Assembly: GCF_905171765.1 (NCBI RefSeq)
Contig: NC_053390.1
Span: forward strand, 518,716,852 to 518,780,851
DNA length: 64,000 bases
Direction of reading: 5' to 3'
DNA from: Bufo bufo
Taxonomy: Eukaryota > Chordata > Amphibia > Anura > Bufonidae
The notes below the pieces were generated by a model. It worked only from the letters and a program-made list of their open reading frames with translations, ran no database searches and was not told where the DNA came from. The position numbers and the translations under genes were made by a program. This document shows, piece after piece, positions 33,975 to 45,289 of the stretch. Position 1 is the first letter of the stretch, and every line of letters starts with the position of its first letter.

Positions 33975-34660
33975 AGATGAGCCCATAGTACTCCTCTCTC
34001 CACTTCCCCATAGTACCCACCATAATGTGCACCAGTATAAAATGCCCCTATACAGAACCCCCCATATTAAATACCCCTTCTTTGTGGCCTCAGTAGATGC
34101 CCCCATAGTGCCCCCAATAATGTGCCAGTAAGAAGTGCCCCCATAGATGCCCCCTTAGTGCCACCCAATAATGTGCCAGTAAAAAGTGCCACCAATAATG
34201 TGCCAGTAAGATGTGCCGCATAGATGCCCCCACAGTGCCTCCCAATCATGTACCAGTAAGATGTGTCCCCATAGATGCCCCCCAATAATGTGCCAGTAAC
34301 AAGTGCCCCCATAGATGCCCCCCAATCATGTGCCAGTGACAAGTACCTCCATAGATGCCCCCCAATCATGTGCCAGTAACAAGTACCCCCATATATGCCC
34401 CCCCAATCATGTGCCAGGAACAAGTACCCCCATAGATGCCCCCAAATCATGTGCCAGTAGCAAGTGCCCCCATAGATGCCCCCCAATCATGTGCCAGTAA
34501 CAGGTGCCCCCATAGATGCCCCCCAATCATGTGCCAGTAACAGGTGCCCCCATAGATGCCCCCGAATCATGTGCCAGTAACAAGTGCCCCCATAGATGCC
34601 CCCAATCATGTGCCAGTAACAAGTGCCCCCATAGATGCCCCCCAATCATGTTCCAGTAAG
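33975..34660. repeat. Minisatellite, CCCCATAGATGCCCCC / CATGTGCCAGTAA
   Basis: Units of about 38-40 bp alternate CAATCATGTGCCAGTAACAA with GTGCCCCCATAGATGCCCC. It is the right-hand continuation of the array at 30690-31342 and kin to 9640-11085. Confidence 0.9.
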
Positions 34661-34769
34661 TAGTACCATATAAAAAATAACACTTATACTTACCTCCATC
34701 AGGCTGGCAGCGATGCGATGCAGATCTCTTCCGGCCTGTGTCCCGCGCTGTACGGCTTAGGCGGCGTGA

Positions 34770-34777
34770 TGACGTCA
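34770..34777. promoter_or_regulatory. Palindromic CRE octamer in hAT module
   Basis: TGACGTCA within GGCGTGATGACGTCATCG, the paralogue of the site at 11199. Confidence 0.5.
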
Positions 34778-34829
34778 TCGTACCGCCTGCTCCGGCTTCT
34801 GATGGGCTGCAGTAATTATTTACGATTGA

Positions 34830-35560
34830 TCAAGAAGGAATATCTAAGAGCTAGGGCACAGAAACAAATAGAACTACTCAACTCAAGGAAGAATAGAGTA
34901 TGTGACCACTTACCATTCACGGTGGGAGGAAATGAGAAGATCCATAGCCAAACATTGGTCTGTTCTTCTAATCGATCCAATTTTGGAAAAACTTTTTCTG
35001 CCACATCCGTCTATCACGGCTCGGCGAGCAAATACGTTATGGGATAGTTTAGTCAGGAGTTATTTGGAGCCAATACCTCTCCAGGTTTTTTTTTCTGGAA
35101 TAGGTAGACAACAGGTGGGCCTTAAACCCTGTGGTGGATGTGTTGCGTGTCCTAACATGCAGCGAGCATCTGATTTTGTAGATGCATCAGGACAAAGAAC
35201 ATTTCAAATTAAACATTAACTCACTTGTTCTAGTTCCAAAGTGATCTAATATGCCTCCTGTCCATGTCCGAAAATATACGTGGGCCTAACAACCCGGGAA
35301 CTCAAAGTCCGAGTGCGCGAACATGTGAAAGATATCATCTATGAAAAATATATTGAAAAGAGCAATGATTTGAAACCGGTTGCCTGACATTTTAAAGATT
35401 TTCACGCTTGTAATCCAAGACTTTTAAAGGTGAGGGCAATTGACTGTATTAAGGTTAATTTGAGGGCTGGTAATATAACATACCAAAAAAATTGGCCCAA
35501 AAAGAAAGTTGGTGGATTTGGACCCTTGGGACTTTACGTCCCGGTGGTCTGAATGAGAAT
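34830..35560 (+). pseudogene. PLE linker and GIY-YIG endonuclease, frameshifted
   Basis: Frame switches and stops divide the reading. RRSIAKHWSVLLIDPILEKL and the Cys-rich linker (KPCGGCVACPNMQ) lie in the frame of 34902-35219. After a stop, YASCPCPKIYVGLTTRELKV and RVREHVKDI give the GIY-YIG core near 35250-35330, then PVA*HFKDFHACNPRL and a final GPLGL. The order matches PLE 1 and PLE 2. The reverse transcriptase domain is absent. Several stops mark it as older than PLE 1. Confidence 0.85.
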
Positions 35561-36562
35561 TTGGGTTTCTCGTCGTTCCTTTAACCACCCAGGCCACGAC
35601 TGTGGATATGGTATATGGTTTTCTACGTGGTTTTATTGTTTCATTTTATTCATTATTTTTTTCCTTTTCACCAACAGGATGCTATGCATTGTTAGAACAA
35701 GCTCTCCAGCAGACCCTTTGGGACATTTGGGAGTTGATGGCCTTCTTTGCTCTGGAAACATTTTAATAGTTTTGCTGTATTTATTATATCTATTACACAT
35801 TATATCTCACACAACATGTACCATTTTGTGTTGGTTTGTTTTTTTCACTTGCCTAATAGAATAGGCACACTACACATTTACCCCTCACCATATTTTTCAC
35901 TTACACCATTTTTACTTTATTTGGTCATTCTCTGTGACATTTTGTATACTGTTTCCATTTTTCTTCATAGCTAGCACATTTTTTATTACTATTTTTATCT
36001 TTATTTACAAATTTTTAGCTTTTTATATTTATTCGCATTTATTCACATTCCTCATCACTTACATTCACATTATGTACTGTATATTATTTATGAATTGTAT
36101 TGTATCCCTTGTGTGGGTTTATGGTTTGAATTATATTTATTCTTTTTCATCACTATATTATCTAATAATAATGAATTCAGCAATATATATAATCACGTTT
36201 ATTTATTTATTTATAATAGTATAGCATATCATTTAATAATAATGTATTCAGTAGCACAACATAATCATGTTTATTTATTCATAATAGTATAGCATACAAT
36301 TATTTTGATACGTGATTACAATAGGTCACTGATCGAGTATGTTTATTGTTGTGCCATGTAATGGCCACTTATGGACTGCAGAGGGAGCCAATTTCTAGTA
36401 TTCTTGGTCGATCTCCTTTACCTGGCGGTAGTGTCGGCATTTCGCGCATTGTGCGCCCACAAACATCTACAGGTGAATGAGATTTGTCATTATCTGGGCG
36501 CAGCATTCTTTTGGGGGTTGTGGGTTTTAAATAGGTGATTCTACAGTGATAGCATTACCCCA

Positions 36563-36595
36563 GGATGAAGGGACGCCGAAACACGCATCGGGGTA
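36563..36595 (+). ncRNA. Hammerhead-like core in PLE 3 (weak)
   Basis: CCCCAGGATGAAGGGACGCC is followed by GAAACACGCATCGGGG. GGATGA and GAAAC occupy core positions, and CCCC/GGGG could form stem I. Stem II is poor and the CUGANGA core is altered. Probably a decayed motif. Confidence 0.25.
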
Positions 36596-37359
36596 GCGCC
36601 ATCCTGGCTCTCACAGTCTCACTTGTTTAGGTGAGTTGGCTTTATATTTTATTGCATATGCGAGTATGCTCTTACTTCGATAGGGCTTATCTGCACGGTG
36701 TTGCGGTTGGTTCTGGGTAATTATTGTTTCATGATCCTGACATTGCTGACCCACCGTGATATTGTTCTACTATTTAGATTAGTTGTTGTTATTGTATTTA
36801 TTGATCTATGCGGTCTGTGTAAAGCTGGGATGGTGTCTTTTCTCTGCCACCTTCATTTTTTTACGGTAATATGCTTGTAATTTATTGATACGCTATTAAA
36901 GATATATTTTTATAGGTATTCTATGAGCTCCATGTCTTTTGTTTGTTTAATCTGATAGGCTGCAGTCCTAGTGCCTGCAGCCTATCCGAAGAACGGGGAA
37001 GGGAGATGCTTCTCCCTCCCCTGCCCCGCCGCAGCACATCTATCTGTATCGCTGTCCTGAGGACGGCGATACAGGTGACTATGGAGATGAGCGCTTCCAC
37101 AATGGAAGCGCTCATCTCCCTGTGCCCTGCCGCTGCCCCCCACTTGTCACCAAGGCTGCGCTGCCTGGGGCCATTGCCTCACTTTGCCTAATTGGCGGTG
37201 CGGCCCTGCTTGCGCCCCCTGGAATTTTGTGCCCGTGGTAACGGCCCCCCGACCCCCCCCATGCTACGCCTCAAGAGGCAACTGCCTTGGGCCCCCCTCC
37301 AGGATCAACTCGGCCCGGAGCAGCTGCCCCTTTTGCCCCGCACTAAAGATGCATGTAGA

Positions 37360-38035
37360 TGACAGGCATCGCTCTTAGAATCACTGCACACTTCACTTAT
37401 TTGGGCAGTTACGGGGCCAAAACTGACCAAATAACTCAAGTGTGAACTCAGCCTTACAGGTCAATGTTAGTGCCAGGTATAAAGAACTGTGAAGAGACCC
37501 AAGATCCTACTATGGCGTTAAAGAGCGCACTCCTTTCACACCAATTCGCTGATTCCACATAGATTTCTACAGAACCTCTTCTATTAAACGCTTATACAAG
37601 TAGAGCCCCCCCCCCCCGACAAAGTGGAGTGGGTATTAGCAGTAAGTTTGTGTTGACGTCACTGATTATTTTGCCCTTCCTCTGATCCGTCAGAACAATA
37701 ACCCCCAAAAAATGGATCCTGTCTGTGGAGCATCCGCCTTCACTTGGTCAGCATTTGGTCAGCAATCCATCAGTATTGCTATAGCCAAAAAAAAAACAGG
37801 AGTGGATCCAAATCAGCGATGACACGTAAATTGAATATTTGCATGTCTTCTGCGTTTTGTACCCACTCCTACTTTTGGCTACCAAATCATAAGCCAATTC
37901 TGATGCAAAATAGGGACCATGTCATGCAGGTCTTACAGCTGTTACATAGACAGGATCCGTTGTGCATCTCATTTTTCCTTTCTTCTGACAGATCAGAAGA
38001 AGGGTCAAATAAATGACGATGTCAGCCAGGCCAAT
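37360..38035. other. Non-coding hAT interior with MITE remnants
   Basis: A TGTGAACTCAGCCTTA terminus at about 37441-37456 and a TTTGGTCAGCAATCCATCAG segment are MITE debris. A TGACGTCA octamer lies at 37654-37661. A C9 run is at 37608. No gene. Confidence 0.4.
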
Positions 38036-38800
38036 AGGCAAAATAGTGGCCAAGTCATGAAGTGGGGAGGGTGGGAACAGCATGAGAAGTCCACAGAGTG
38101 GTCCTTTGACATAGTGGTGAGGTGGAAGCAATATGAGGAGACTGCAGAGGTGGCGGCAGCAGCAGCATCAGGAGGAGGCAACAGAGTGGCACAATAACAG
38201 TGTGGAGGTGGCAGCAGCAGCATCAGAAGGCCACAGAGTGGCACAATGACAGAGTGTGGAGGTGGCGGCATCAACAGCATCAGGAGGAGGCCACAGGGTG
38301 GCACAATGACAGTGTGGAGGTGGCAGCAACAGCATCAGGAGGTCACAGAGTGGCACAATGACAGAGGTTGGAGCTGGCAGCAGCATCAGGAGGAGGCCAC
38401 AGGGTGGCACAATGACAGTGTGTAGGTGGCAGCAGCATCTTTATGAGGCCATAGAGTGGCACAATGACAGAGTGTGGAGGTGGCGGCAGCAACAGCATCA
38501 GGAGGAGGCCACAGGGTGGCACAATGACAGTGTGGAGGTGGTAGCAGCAGCATGAGGAGACCACAGAGTGGCACAATGACAGAGTGTTTAGGTGGCTGCT
38601 GCAGCATCAGGAGGCCACAGAGTGGTAAGTTGACATAGTGTTGAGGTAGCAGCAGCATCAGGAGGCCACAGAGTGGTCAGGTGACAGTGTGGAGGTGGCA
38701 ACAGCATCAGGAGACCACAGAGTGGCAAGGTGACATAGTGTGGAGGTGGCAGCAGCATCAGGAGACTACAGAGTGACCCGGTGACAGAGTGGGGAGGTGG
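38036..38800. repeat. GGTGGCAGCAGCATCAGGAG minisatellite
   Basis: Units of about 55-65 bp combine GGAGGTGGCAGCAGCAGCAT, CAGGAGGCCACAGAGTGGCA and CAATGACAGTG. Purine and CAG-rich on the plus strand, it reads open in five or more overlapping frames. It lies 3' of the hAT transposase gene on that gene's strand and is probably part of the same transposon. Confidence 0.88.
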
Positions 38801-38887
38801 GTGGCAATACCAGTACCAGCTGAAGATGGTGGGTGAAAGAAGGAGCACAGATGTGTGGCATCAGGCAGTTGGCAGCTTCAGAATAGT

Positions 38888-40702
38888 AGCTGATTCCGTT
38901 GACTATAAAGCTATGTGTGAGCACATTCTACGGGATAAAAATAGTTAGGAAATATTACTATCAAATACGACCGAACCGTACCTGTTAGAACTCAGGGACA
39001 TCCTTCAGGATGGGAGAATTAATAAGCTCATTTCTGCAGAGGAATTTGACTTTCTGTACCCTAAATACCCAGTGAATGCTACATTCTATAGCCTGCCGAA
39101 GGTCCACAAGGGGACGACCCCCCTAAAAGGGAGGCCAATTGTCTCTGGGGTTGGATGTATCAGCCAGAATCTTGGGGTATATATAGACAGAATCCTAATG
39201 CCCTTCGTAGTGTCCCTGCCATCATATGTCAAGGACACTATGGACCTGCTTAAAAGACTAGACGGTGTCACCATCGAGTCTCAGGCCATCTCAGGGAGCT
39301 TCGATGTTGAAGCTTTATATTTGTCTATTCCACATGCAGCTGGACTTAAAGCAGTAGGTTATTTCCTCAGCATGAGGGGCTGTCAGTACTCTTTACATAA
39401 CGATTTTGTTTTGAGACTTCTTGAGTACCTGCTCACGCATAATTTCTTTCTTTTTGGTACTAAGCTTTACCACCAGCTCAGGGGCACGGCTATGGGTTGC
39501 TCTTGCGCACCGGCCTATGCTAATTTGCTCCTGGGCTGGTGGGAAGCAACCAGTGTTTTCTCTGATGAGTTGTCGTCGAGTACCGGGCCTATAGCTTTAT
39601 GGGCCCGTTATATCGACGACATCTTTGTCATCTGGAACGACACCAAATCATCTTTTTCAGGCTTTGTGGATGAGCTAAATAGCAATAATATAGGACTCAG
39701 ATTTACACATGAGTCCGATCCAAATACTCTCCCCTTCCTTGACATTTCTATCTCTAGAAAGGGTACTGATGAATTGTCAGGAAACCCACTTCCACCAACT
39801 CGGTCCTACATTGGAGCAGTAGTCACCCTACCCCACTTAAGAGGGGTATTCCATGCGGCCAGTACTTGCGCCTTAGGTGCAACTGCTCCGAGGGGCCGGA
39901 GTTCAGGAAGAAAGCCAATGATCTCAGGGCAAGGTTTCATAACAGGGGTTACCCGGACGATATACTTAAGCAAGCCTACCATAGAGCGGCCAATACGGCC
40001 CGCTCAGATCTTTTGGTACCCAAAGTGAAAACAGTGGATGACCAAAAGATCCGGCTGTTAGCCACTTTTGATGGTTGTGCTGATTGTACGCGTGGGATCC
40101 TCAAGAAACATTGGCCCATTCTTCTGATGGATCCGAACATTAGGGATATAATACACGATTATCCCCAGATAACTTTCAGAAGAGGGAGCAATCTCAAGGA
40201 CCTCCTCGTACACAGCCATTTTACCCCTGCTCCCCAGTCCCCAACAGGGCACCTGGCTTGACCATAGGCCTACTGGCTGCTTTAGGTGCAGTGGTTGCAT
40301 AGCTTGCAGTATCGTCCAAACAGGCAAAACCTTTTATAGTTCCAACCTGCAAAGAACATTCCCTATCAGGGACTTCATTAATTGTAGAACCCAGGAGTAA
40401 TTTATAAAATCACCTGTGACTGCAACATGGAGTATGTGGGTAAAAGCAGACGCGAAATGCGCAGGAGACTGGGTGACATCGCCAACAGAATGTACACGGT
40501 TGTGTCCAGGCATGTTCACGATTGTCACCAGGGCAATCCTAGATGCCTAAAGGCCATGGGAATAGAAAATGTTGGGCGCCCAATCCGCGGTGGGGACTGG
40601 GACCGTACTCTACTTCAGCGCGAATCCCGTTGGATTTATACATTGCGTACGGTCTCACCCATGGGCTTGAATGAGCAGCTTAACTTCAGCTGCTTCATCT
40701 AG
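38888..40702 (+). pseudogene. PLE reverse transcriptase plus GIY-YIG endonuclease, broken
   Basis: VADSVDYKAMCEHIL is followed by a stop at 38946. The frame then runs open from there (TTEPYLLELRDILQDG, FLYPKYP) through 40028. Reverse transcriptase motifs are clear: FYSLPKVHKG and GRPIVSG; FDVEALYLSIPH with the first catalytic Asp; GTAMGCSCAPAYANL; YIDDIFVIW with the catalytic Asp pair; LPFLDISI. A frameshift near 39850-39866 moves to LRLRCNCSEGPEFRKKANDL and FHNRGYPDD. A second shift before 40400 leads to the GIY-YIG part, VIYKITCDCNMEYVGKSRRE, ending LNFSCFI at 40702. The enzyme copies element RNA into DNA at a nicked site. All known catalytic boxes are kept, but two frameshifts and a stop disable it. 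Confidence 0.9.
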
Positions 40703-41080
40703 ATTGCCCATACCCGCGGGCTTACTATAATATTTTGCCTGCTTGTTTACTTTTTATCACCTCATTAATATATACATCAAACTACATTAGTTCTTCACTT
40801 TATCCCCTTTCCCCTCCTTTCCCCTCTACCTGTAGGGTTTGGGATCAGTTACCATCTGCTATGTCCCATCTTTCTCCTCCCGCGCCCTTCGGACAGGTGT
40901 CTCTGGCCAACCAGCATATTCATTCTACCTTGTTTATCTTTTATGCCAAAAATGCCTTTCACACTAATAAAGCGTAACTGCACATCAGTAGCTGCGCATC
41001 TTGACAGGATCCAGGGGTAGCGTCCCGATCGCCTGGCAACTGTCACCTCATCTCGCGAGAATGGACGAGATCGGATGCTG

Positions 41081-41088
41081 TGACGTCA
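41081..41088. promoter_or_regulatory. CRE octamer in PLE 2 3' region
   Basis: TGACGTCA in GATGCTGTGACGTCACC, one of the two octamers that lie outside hAT GC modules. Confidence 0.4.
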
Positions 41089-41459
41089 CCATACTCACGA
41101 GCATCCGTCCAGCGACTTCACCTTCTAGCAATGCGATATACTTCCCCACGCATGCGCGGGGGAGTGACCCGCACCATTATGTGAAGTAGGAGTGTCTTCG
41201 CCAAGCCTCACTCTGAGACCGGCGTTTCAAAAGGTGGCGGTATTCACCACTGCCTCAGGCTACATCAGTCCATGCGCCAGTACTTTGGTAGGAGGAGGGG
41301 GGTCGAGTATCAGGGGTCCTCTTCCTTCTTTACTGCCAGTTTGTCCACTTGAGTCCATATCAGGATCATGGACATACTACTTTGCTGTTTAGGGGACATG
41401 GCTGGCATCGTTGCCTGTGTACCCTGCTCAGCTAAATAGCCCAAGCTCCCTTGTTTCCC

Positions 41460-41500
41460 CTGATGAGCTTTTCACTCATCTTTTTAGCGAAAGATGCGTG
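41460..41500 (+). ncRNA. Hammerhead-like core in PLE 2
   Basis: A consensus CTGATGA (41460-41466) is followed by a GCT...AGC closing pair around a 16-nt loop, then GAAA (41489-41492) and GATGCG. All core residues match CUGANGA/GAAA. The short stem II and uncertain stem III leave activity open. Confidence 0.35.
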
Positions 41501-42019
41501 TAGAGACTAGACAGGAGAGGGCTTTATAGGGCGCATTAATTCCAGGGTTAGGTTCCTGACTGTGCCTGTTCACAGGGGTCTGTGATCAGGTCACCTAGGC
41601 CAGTGTATGTTCCCTATGGCATCACTAGGGCTAGATAGCCTAGCTTCCCTAACCCTGTGTTTGGCAACTGCCTCCAGCTACGGTGTATGTTCAACACCGG
41701 TGAGGCAATCCCTGTACCACGGAGCATCTCATCAGAGCGGTAGGACCACCTGGTTACCCTTTTTTTTGGTGCCGCCGAGCACCTATTGTAATCTAAGTGT
41801 GTTCTGGTCACTGAGTTCCACAATCATTTGTGGGGTGACCTTCCGTGCTTCTTTTTTGTTGTATCTTCCATGTATGTTATCTATTTATCTTGGGGCCAAT
41901 TTTCAATGAATAGATTATTAAAAGTTAGGTTTAAAATTGATCACTTATCTCAATTTTCTGTATGACTCAGGTGGTCTAGTTCAATTTTGTTATCTATATT
42001 GTTATATACATGCTGAGGC

Positions 42020-45000
42020 AGGTAACCAGAAGAAACCGGTCTCTTTTGTCAAAGTGTTGGTGTGGCACCATGGATGATCTAGTCTGATGCATCAGGAATT
42101 GGTGCTTGGAAATCCTGGCTGATCCACGCCTGATTCATCTTGACAAAGGTCAATATCTCCACATTTTAGGTGGACAGGCGAGTTCTTCTTGGGGTAACTA
42201 TGGCCCCCACCGCACTAAACACCCGCTCTGACGCCACACTACTGGCCGGGCAGGACAGCTTTTCCAGGGCAAACTCTGCCAGTTGCAGCCACAAATCCAG
42301 TTTGGCTGCCCAGTAGTCCAGCGAATCTTCAATGTAGGGTGGCAGGGTGCTGTCCAAGTATGCCACCACTTGCTGGTTCAGGTCCTGCTCCAGGTCTAGC
42401 TGCTGCTGCTGGTGAGTAGTTTCTTCACTAGGTGGGTGAAGAAAGCTGCTCATCAGCGACTCTAAACTCAAGTTGCTGTTGATGGAGCTGGAACTGCTCC
42501 TACCCCCCACCCCACCCTGCCACAGCAGCCATGGCAGAGGAACGTGAGCACAGAGGGCCCCGCAGGTCAGACCTGTGAGAGAATGGACGATGGCGCAGAT
42601 AGGCAGTGGCCAACTGACTACATAGAATATCTCTATAGTAGTTCAGTTTGTCCTCCCTCTCAGCGGGTGTAAAAATGGCCCCCATTTTGGACCAGTAGCG
42701 AGGGTCCAACAAGGTGGAGAGCCAGAAGTCATCCCTCTACCGAATGGTGACAATTCGGCTGTCATTATACAAGCAAGTGAGCATGCATCGGGCCATTTGT
42801 GCAAGTAATTCGAAAGGGACTCCCTGCCTCCATCTACACTGCATACTGCCACAGTCCCCTGACCAGCCAGATTTACCAGCATCTGTTCCAGGACATGAAG
42901 CAGTGGAGTGATGTTGTTCATCCCGTAGTCCTGGCGACTGACAAATAACGTGGCCTCCTCAAAGGGCCTGAGCAAATGGCAGGTGTCACGCATGAGCTGC
43001 CACTGGCTGACATCAAAGTTACACAGGGGAGTACTTCTGTCCACTTGGATCATCCAAAAATCATTTATGGCCTTTCTCTGTTTGTATAGTTGGTTCAATA
43101 TATGGAGGGTGGAATTCCAACCGGGATGGAAATGTTGCATGCCAGCCTATGTTGGCGGATGCCGTTCTGCCGCTGCAGCTCAAGGAGGGTGTGCTTTATG
43201 GTGTACGAGTGGCTGAACTGCATGCAAAGTTTCCTGGCCATTTTTAGGATGTCTTGCAGATGGGTGGAAGACTTCAGGAACCGCTTAACAACCAGATTGA
43301 ACACGTGTGCCTTGCAGGGCACATGGCTCAGCCCTCCTTGACCCAGCGCCGATACTATGTTTTTCCCGTTGTCGATCACCGTGGTTCCGATTTTAAGTTG
43401 TCGCGGAGCAAGCCAGGATTCTATTTATTGATGAGGGACACGGAGCAGTTCCTCCCCTGTGTGACTCCGTTCGCCCAGGCAAATGAGGTGCAGAGCAGCG
43501 TCACACAGCCGTGCCCTGCACATGTGGTATGCTGAAGGGGCACTGTGAATTGTCCCTGCAGTGGAGGCTGAGGACACGGTGGAGGATGAGGAAACAGAGG
43601 CAGAAATTGTCGCAGGACCAATGGTGTGAGAACGTGAAGGCAGAAGCGGCGTCACCTGGCCAAGTTGCTGGTGTGGCTGTGCAGGAACCACATTCACCCA
43701 ATAGGCCGTAAAGGACATGTATTGTACCTGACCATAGTTACAGTTCCACACGTCAGTGCTGCCATGCACTTTAGCAGACACCGACAGGCTCATGGACTGG
43801 CCCACCTTCTGTTCTACATACGTGTGCAGGGCTAGTACTGCCTTTTTTGCAAAGAAATGACGGCTTGGGACTCTCCACCTCGGCTTTGCACAATCCATCA
43901 GTTCTCTGAGTGCAGAGTCCACCACTTGGAAAGGGAGGGACTGCAGCATTAGCAACTTGGCCAGGAGCACATTCAGCTTCTACGCCGTTGGATGAGTGCA
44001 CACATACTGTTGTCTCTTGGCAATCACTTCGGTGATCGATTGCTGACGGAATCATTGACGAGGAGTAGGAGGAGGAGCAGGAGCATCAGGATCAGCAGAT
44101 GATGGGAAGGACAGACAGCTCCCTTCGGGCTGAGGTAGTGGATCCTTGACAGCCTGAAGTCGGTGCGTGCCACTTGGTGATGCAGCGGTTGCTGCAGCAG
44201 GATGGACAACCACATCAGAGCCACGGTTCTCCCAGGCCACTTTATGGTAATTCGGCATATAATGATGCAGGGCCGTGGCCCCAACATTGGCACCCTGGCC
44301 ACGGTTAACCTTCTGCCCACAGATTCTACAAATGGCCATGTTCACCTCCTCCGGCGCTTAACAAAAAACTGCCACACCACCGAGTAGGTGATTTTACCCC
44401 CAACACTCCGCACTGACTGACTGCTACCACCGCTGCCGTTTCAATGAACCCATGTTCCACTACTTTCTGGGTAGGTAGGCTCCTGCAAAGCGGGTGGTCT
44501 ACCCCGGGCACATTTGGCTCCTGACCTCCCACTGCTGCCACCCTGCTGACTCCTGGCCATGCTAGCGACTTGCTGACTTTGCCGCTGCCTCATGGGCAAG
44601 CTGCCACCCTCTTCTCCCAATGATGATGAAGCCCCTAATTCACCCGGCTTCCAAGTGTGATCAGCTACATAATCATCATAAAATACTGTCTGCACGTCAC
44701 TGATGTCCTCCTCAACGGTCTCTATGTCGGGAGCCTGACTGCTTGCAACACCAGATCCCATGCCACTCTCCTCATCACTACTTGCCCTCCTACCGGAGGA
44801 AGCGGTGGATGTCTCCTCCACCTCTTGGCTGGCCAGTAGCTGCTGACTGTCCTGTAGTAGCTCGTCCTCGCTGTATAGTGGAGCTGAGCCCACAGCATAT
44901 AATACTTGTCTGGCTGAGGGAACAGAAAAGGACAGAGGCAGGTTGAGGACAGGTGACGGCACAGGGCCTGCTCCCGGGCCATGCCAACTAAGGGTTGTGT

Positions 45001-45253
45001 CTGACGAACGCACCGACTCTTGGCTGGGGGTGTCTGGCGTCACTTGGGACGAAGTGGATGACCGAGTCAACCATTCAAGAACCGCTGGGTTATTGGTCAA
45101 GACTCGACCGCTAGATGACACATCGAGCTCAGGCCTCTGGCTGCGACTCCTACTGCCATGCCCCCTTACTCTGCTGCGACCTGTGCCTGCGCCAGAAACA
45201 TTTAGGCCTCTGCCACTCCCCTGTGTAGGGCCTGGCACTTCTCTGTCTGACAT
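42020..45253 (-). pseudogene. BED-finger hAT transposase, multiply frameshifted
   Basis: Read leftward: a Ser/Gly/Gln-rich 270-codon N-terminal frame (45253-44441); a BED-type zinc finger (44345-44250) with CRICGQKV and LHHYMPNYH ligands; then transposase core blocks in shifting frames. These blocks are SFTAYWV-containing FTAYWVNV, ERSHTGEELLRV, TTVIDNGKNIVSALGQGGL, CKAHVFNLVVKRFL, WNSTLHILNQLYKQRKAIND, MLDPRYWSKMGAIF. The hAT dimerisation region is SSVASERVFSAVGAIVTPRR, then NVEILTFVKMNQAW past a stop at 42166. DNGKN and CKAH-type signatures suit the hAT RNase H-like core. At least five shifts or stops disable it. Upstream at 45290 lies a 75-bp array; downstream a PLE has inserted. The family resembles ZBED-type hATs. 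Confidence 0.88.
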
Positions 45254-45289
45254 ACTGTTAGATCAAATAAATAAATAAGAAGTAAATTA

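Larger units (their letters stand above)
34813..36951 (+). mobile_element. Penelope-like element 3
   Basis: A 14-bp duplication with one mismatch brackets the insert: CTGATGGGCTGCAG at 34799-34812 and CTGATAGGCTGCAG at 36952-36965. The paralogous module at 11224-11240 (CTGATAGGCTGC) shows the empty site. It is 5'-truncated: coding remains begin at once, and 1.4 kb of AT-rich 3' sequence with a hammerhead-like core near 36565-36590 follows. Confidence 0.85.
29989..37351. mobile_element. hAT element swollen to 7.4 kb by nested insertions
   Basis: The left end CAGGGCTGTCTTTAA and right end (reversed, CATCTTTAGTGCGGGGC) are partly similar. The octamer CATGTAGA flanks both (29981-29988 and 37352-37359). 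The right terminus seems to lack its final CAGGGC. It contains array 30690-31342, a nested hAT (31343-33966), array 33975-34660, a CRE module and PLE 3 (34813-36951). It has no transposase of its own. Confidence 0.6.
38885..41990 (+). mobile_element. Penelope-like element 2
   Basis: Coding text begins at about 38888 without a preceding terminal repeat, so the copy is 5'-truncated. The 3' non-coding part runs to about 41990, where hAT transposase sequence resumes. The target duplication was not resolved; GAATAG at both edges is a weak candidate. It contains the most complete reverse transcriptase of the window. Confidence 0.75.

Noticed and set aside
38005..38848. Cys/Leu/Pro-rich minus-strand frames, possible repeat protein
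   Set aside because: Frames shift freely within the same minisatellite and none has a conserved start or end.
44441..45253. Ser/Gly-rich 270-codon frame as a host gene
   Set aside because: It is continuous with the BED finger and hAT core downstream on the same strand, so it is the N-terminal part of the transposase pseudogene.
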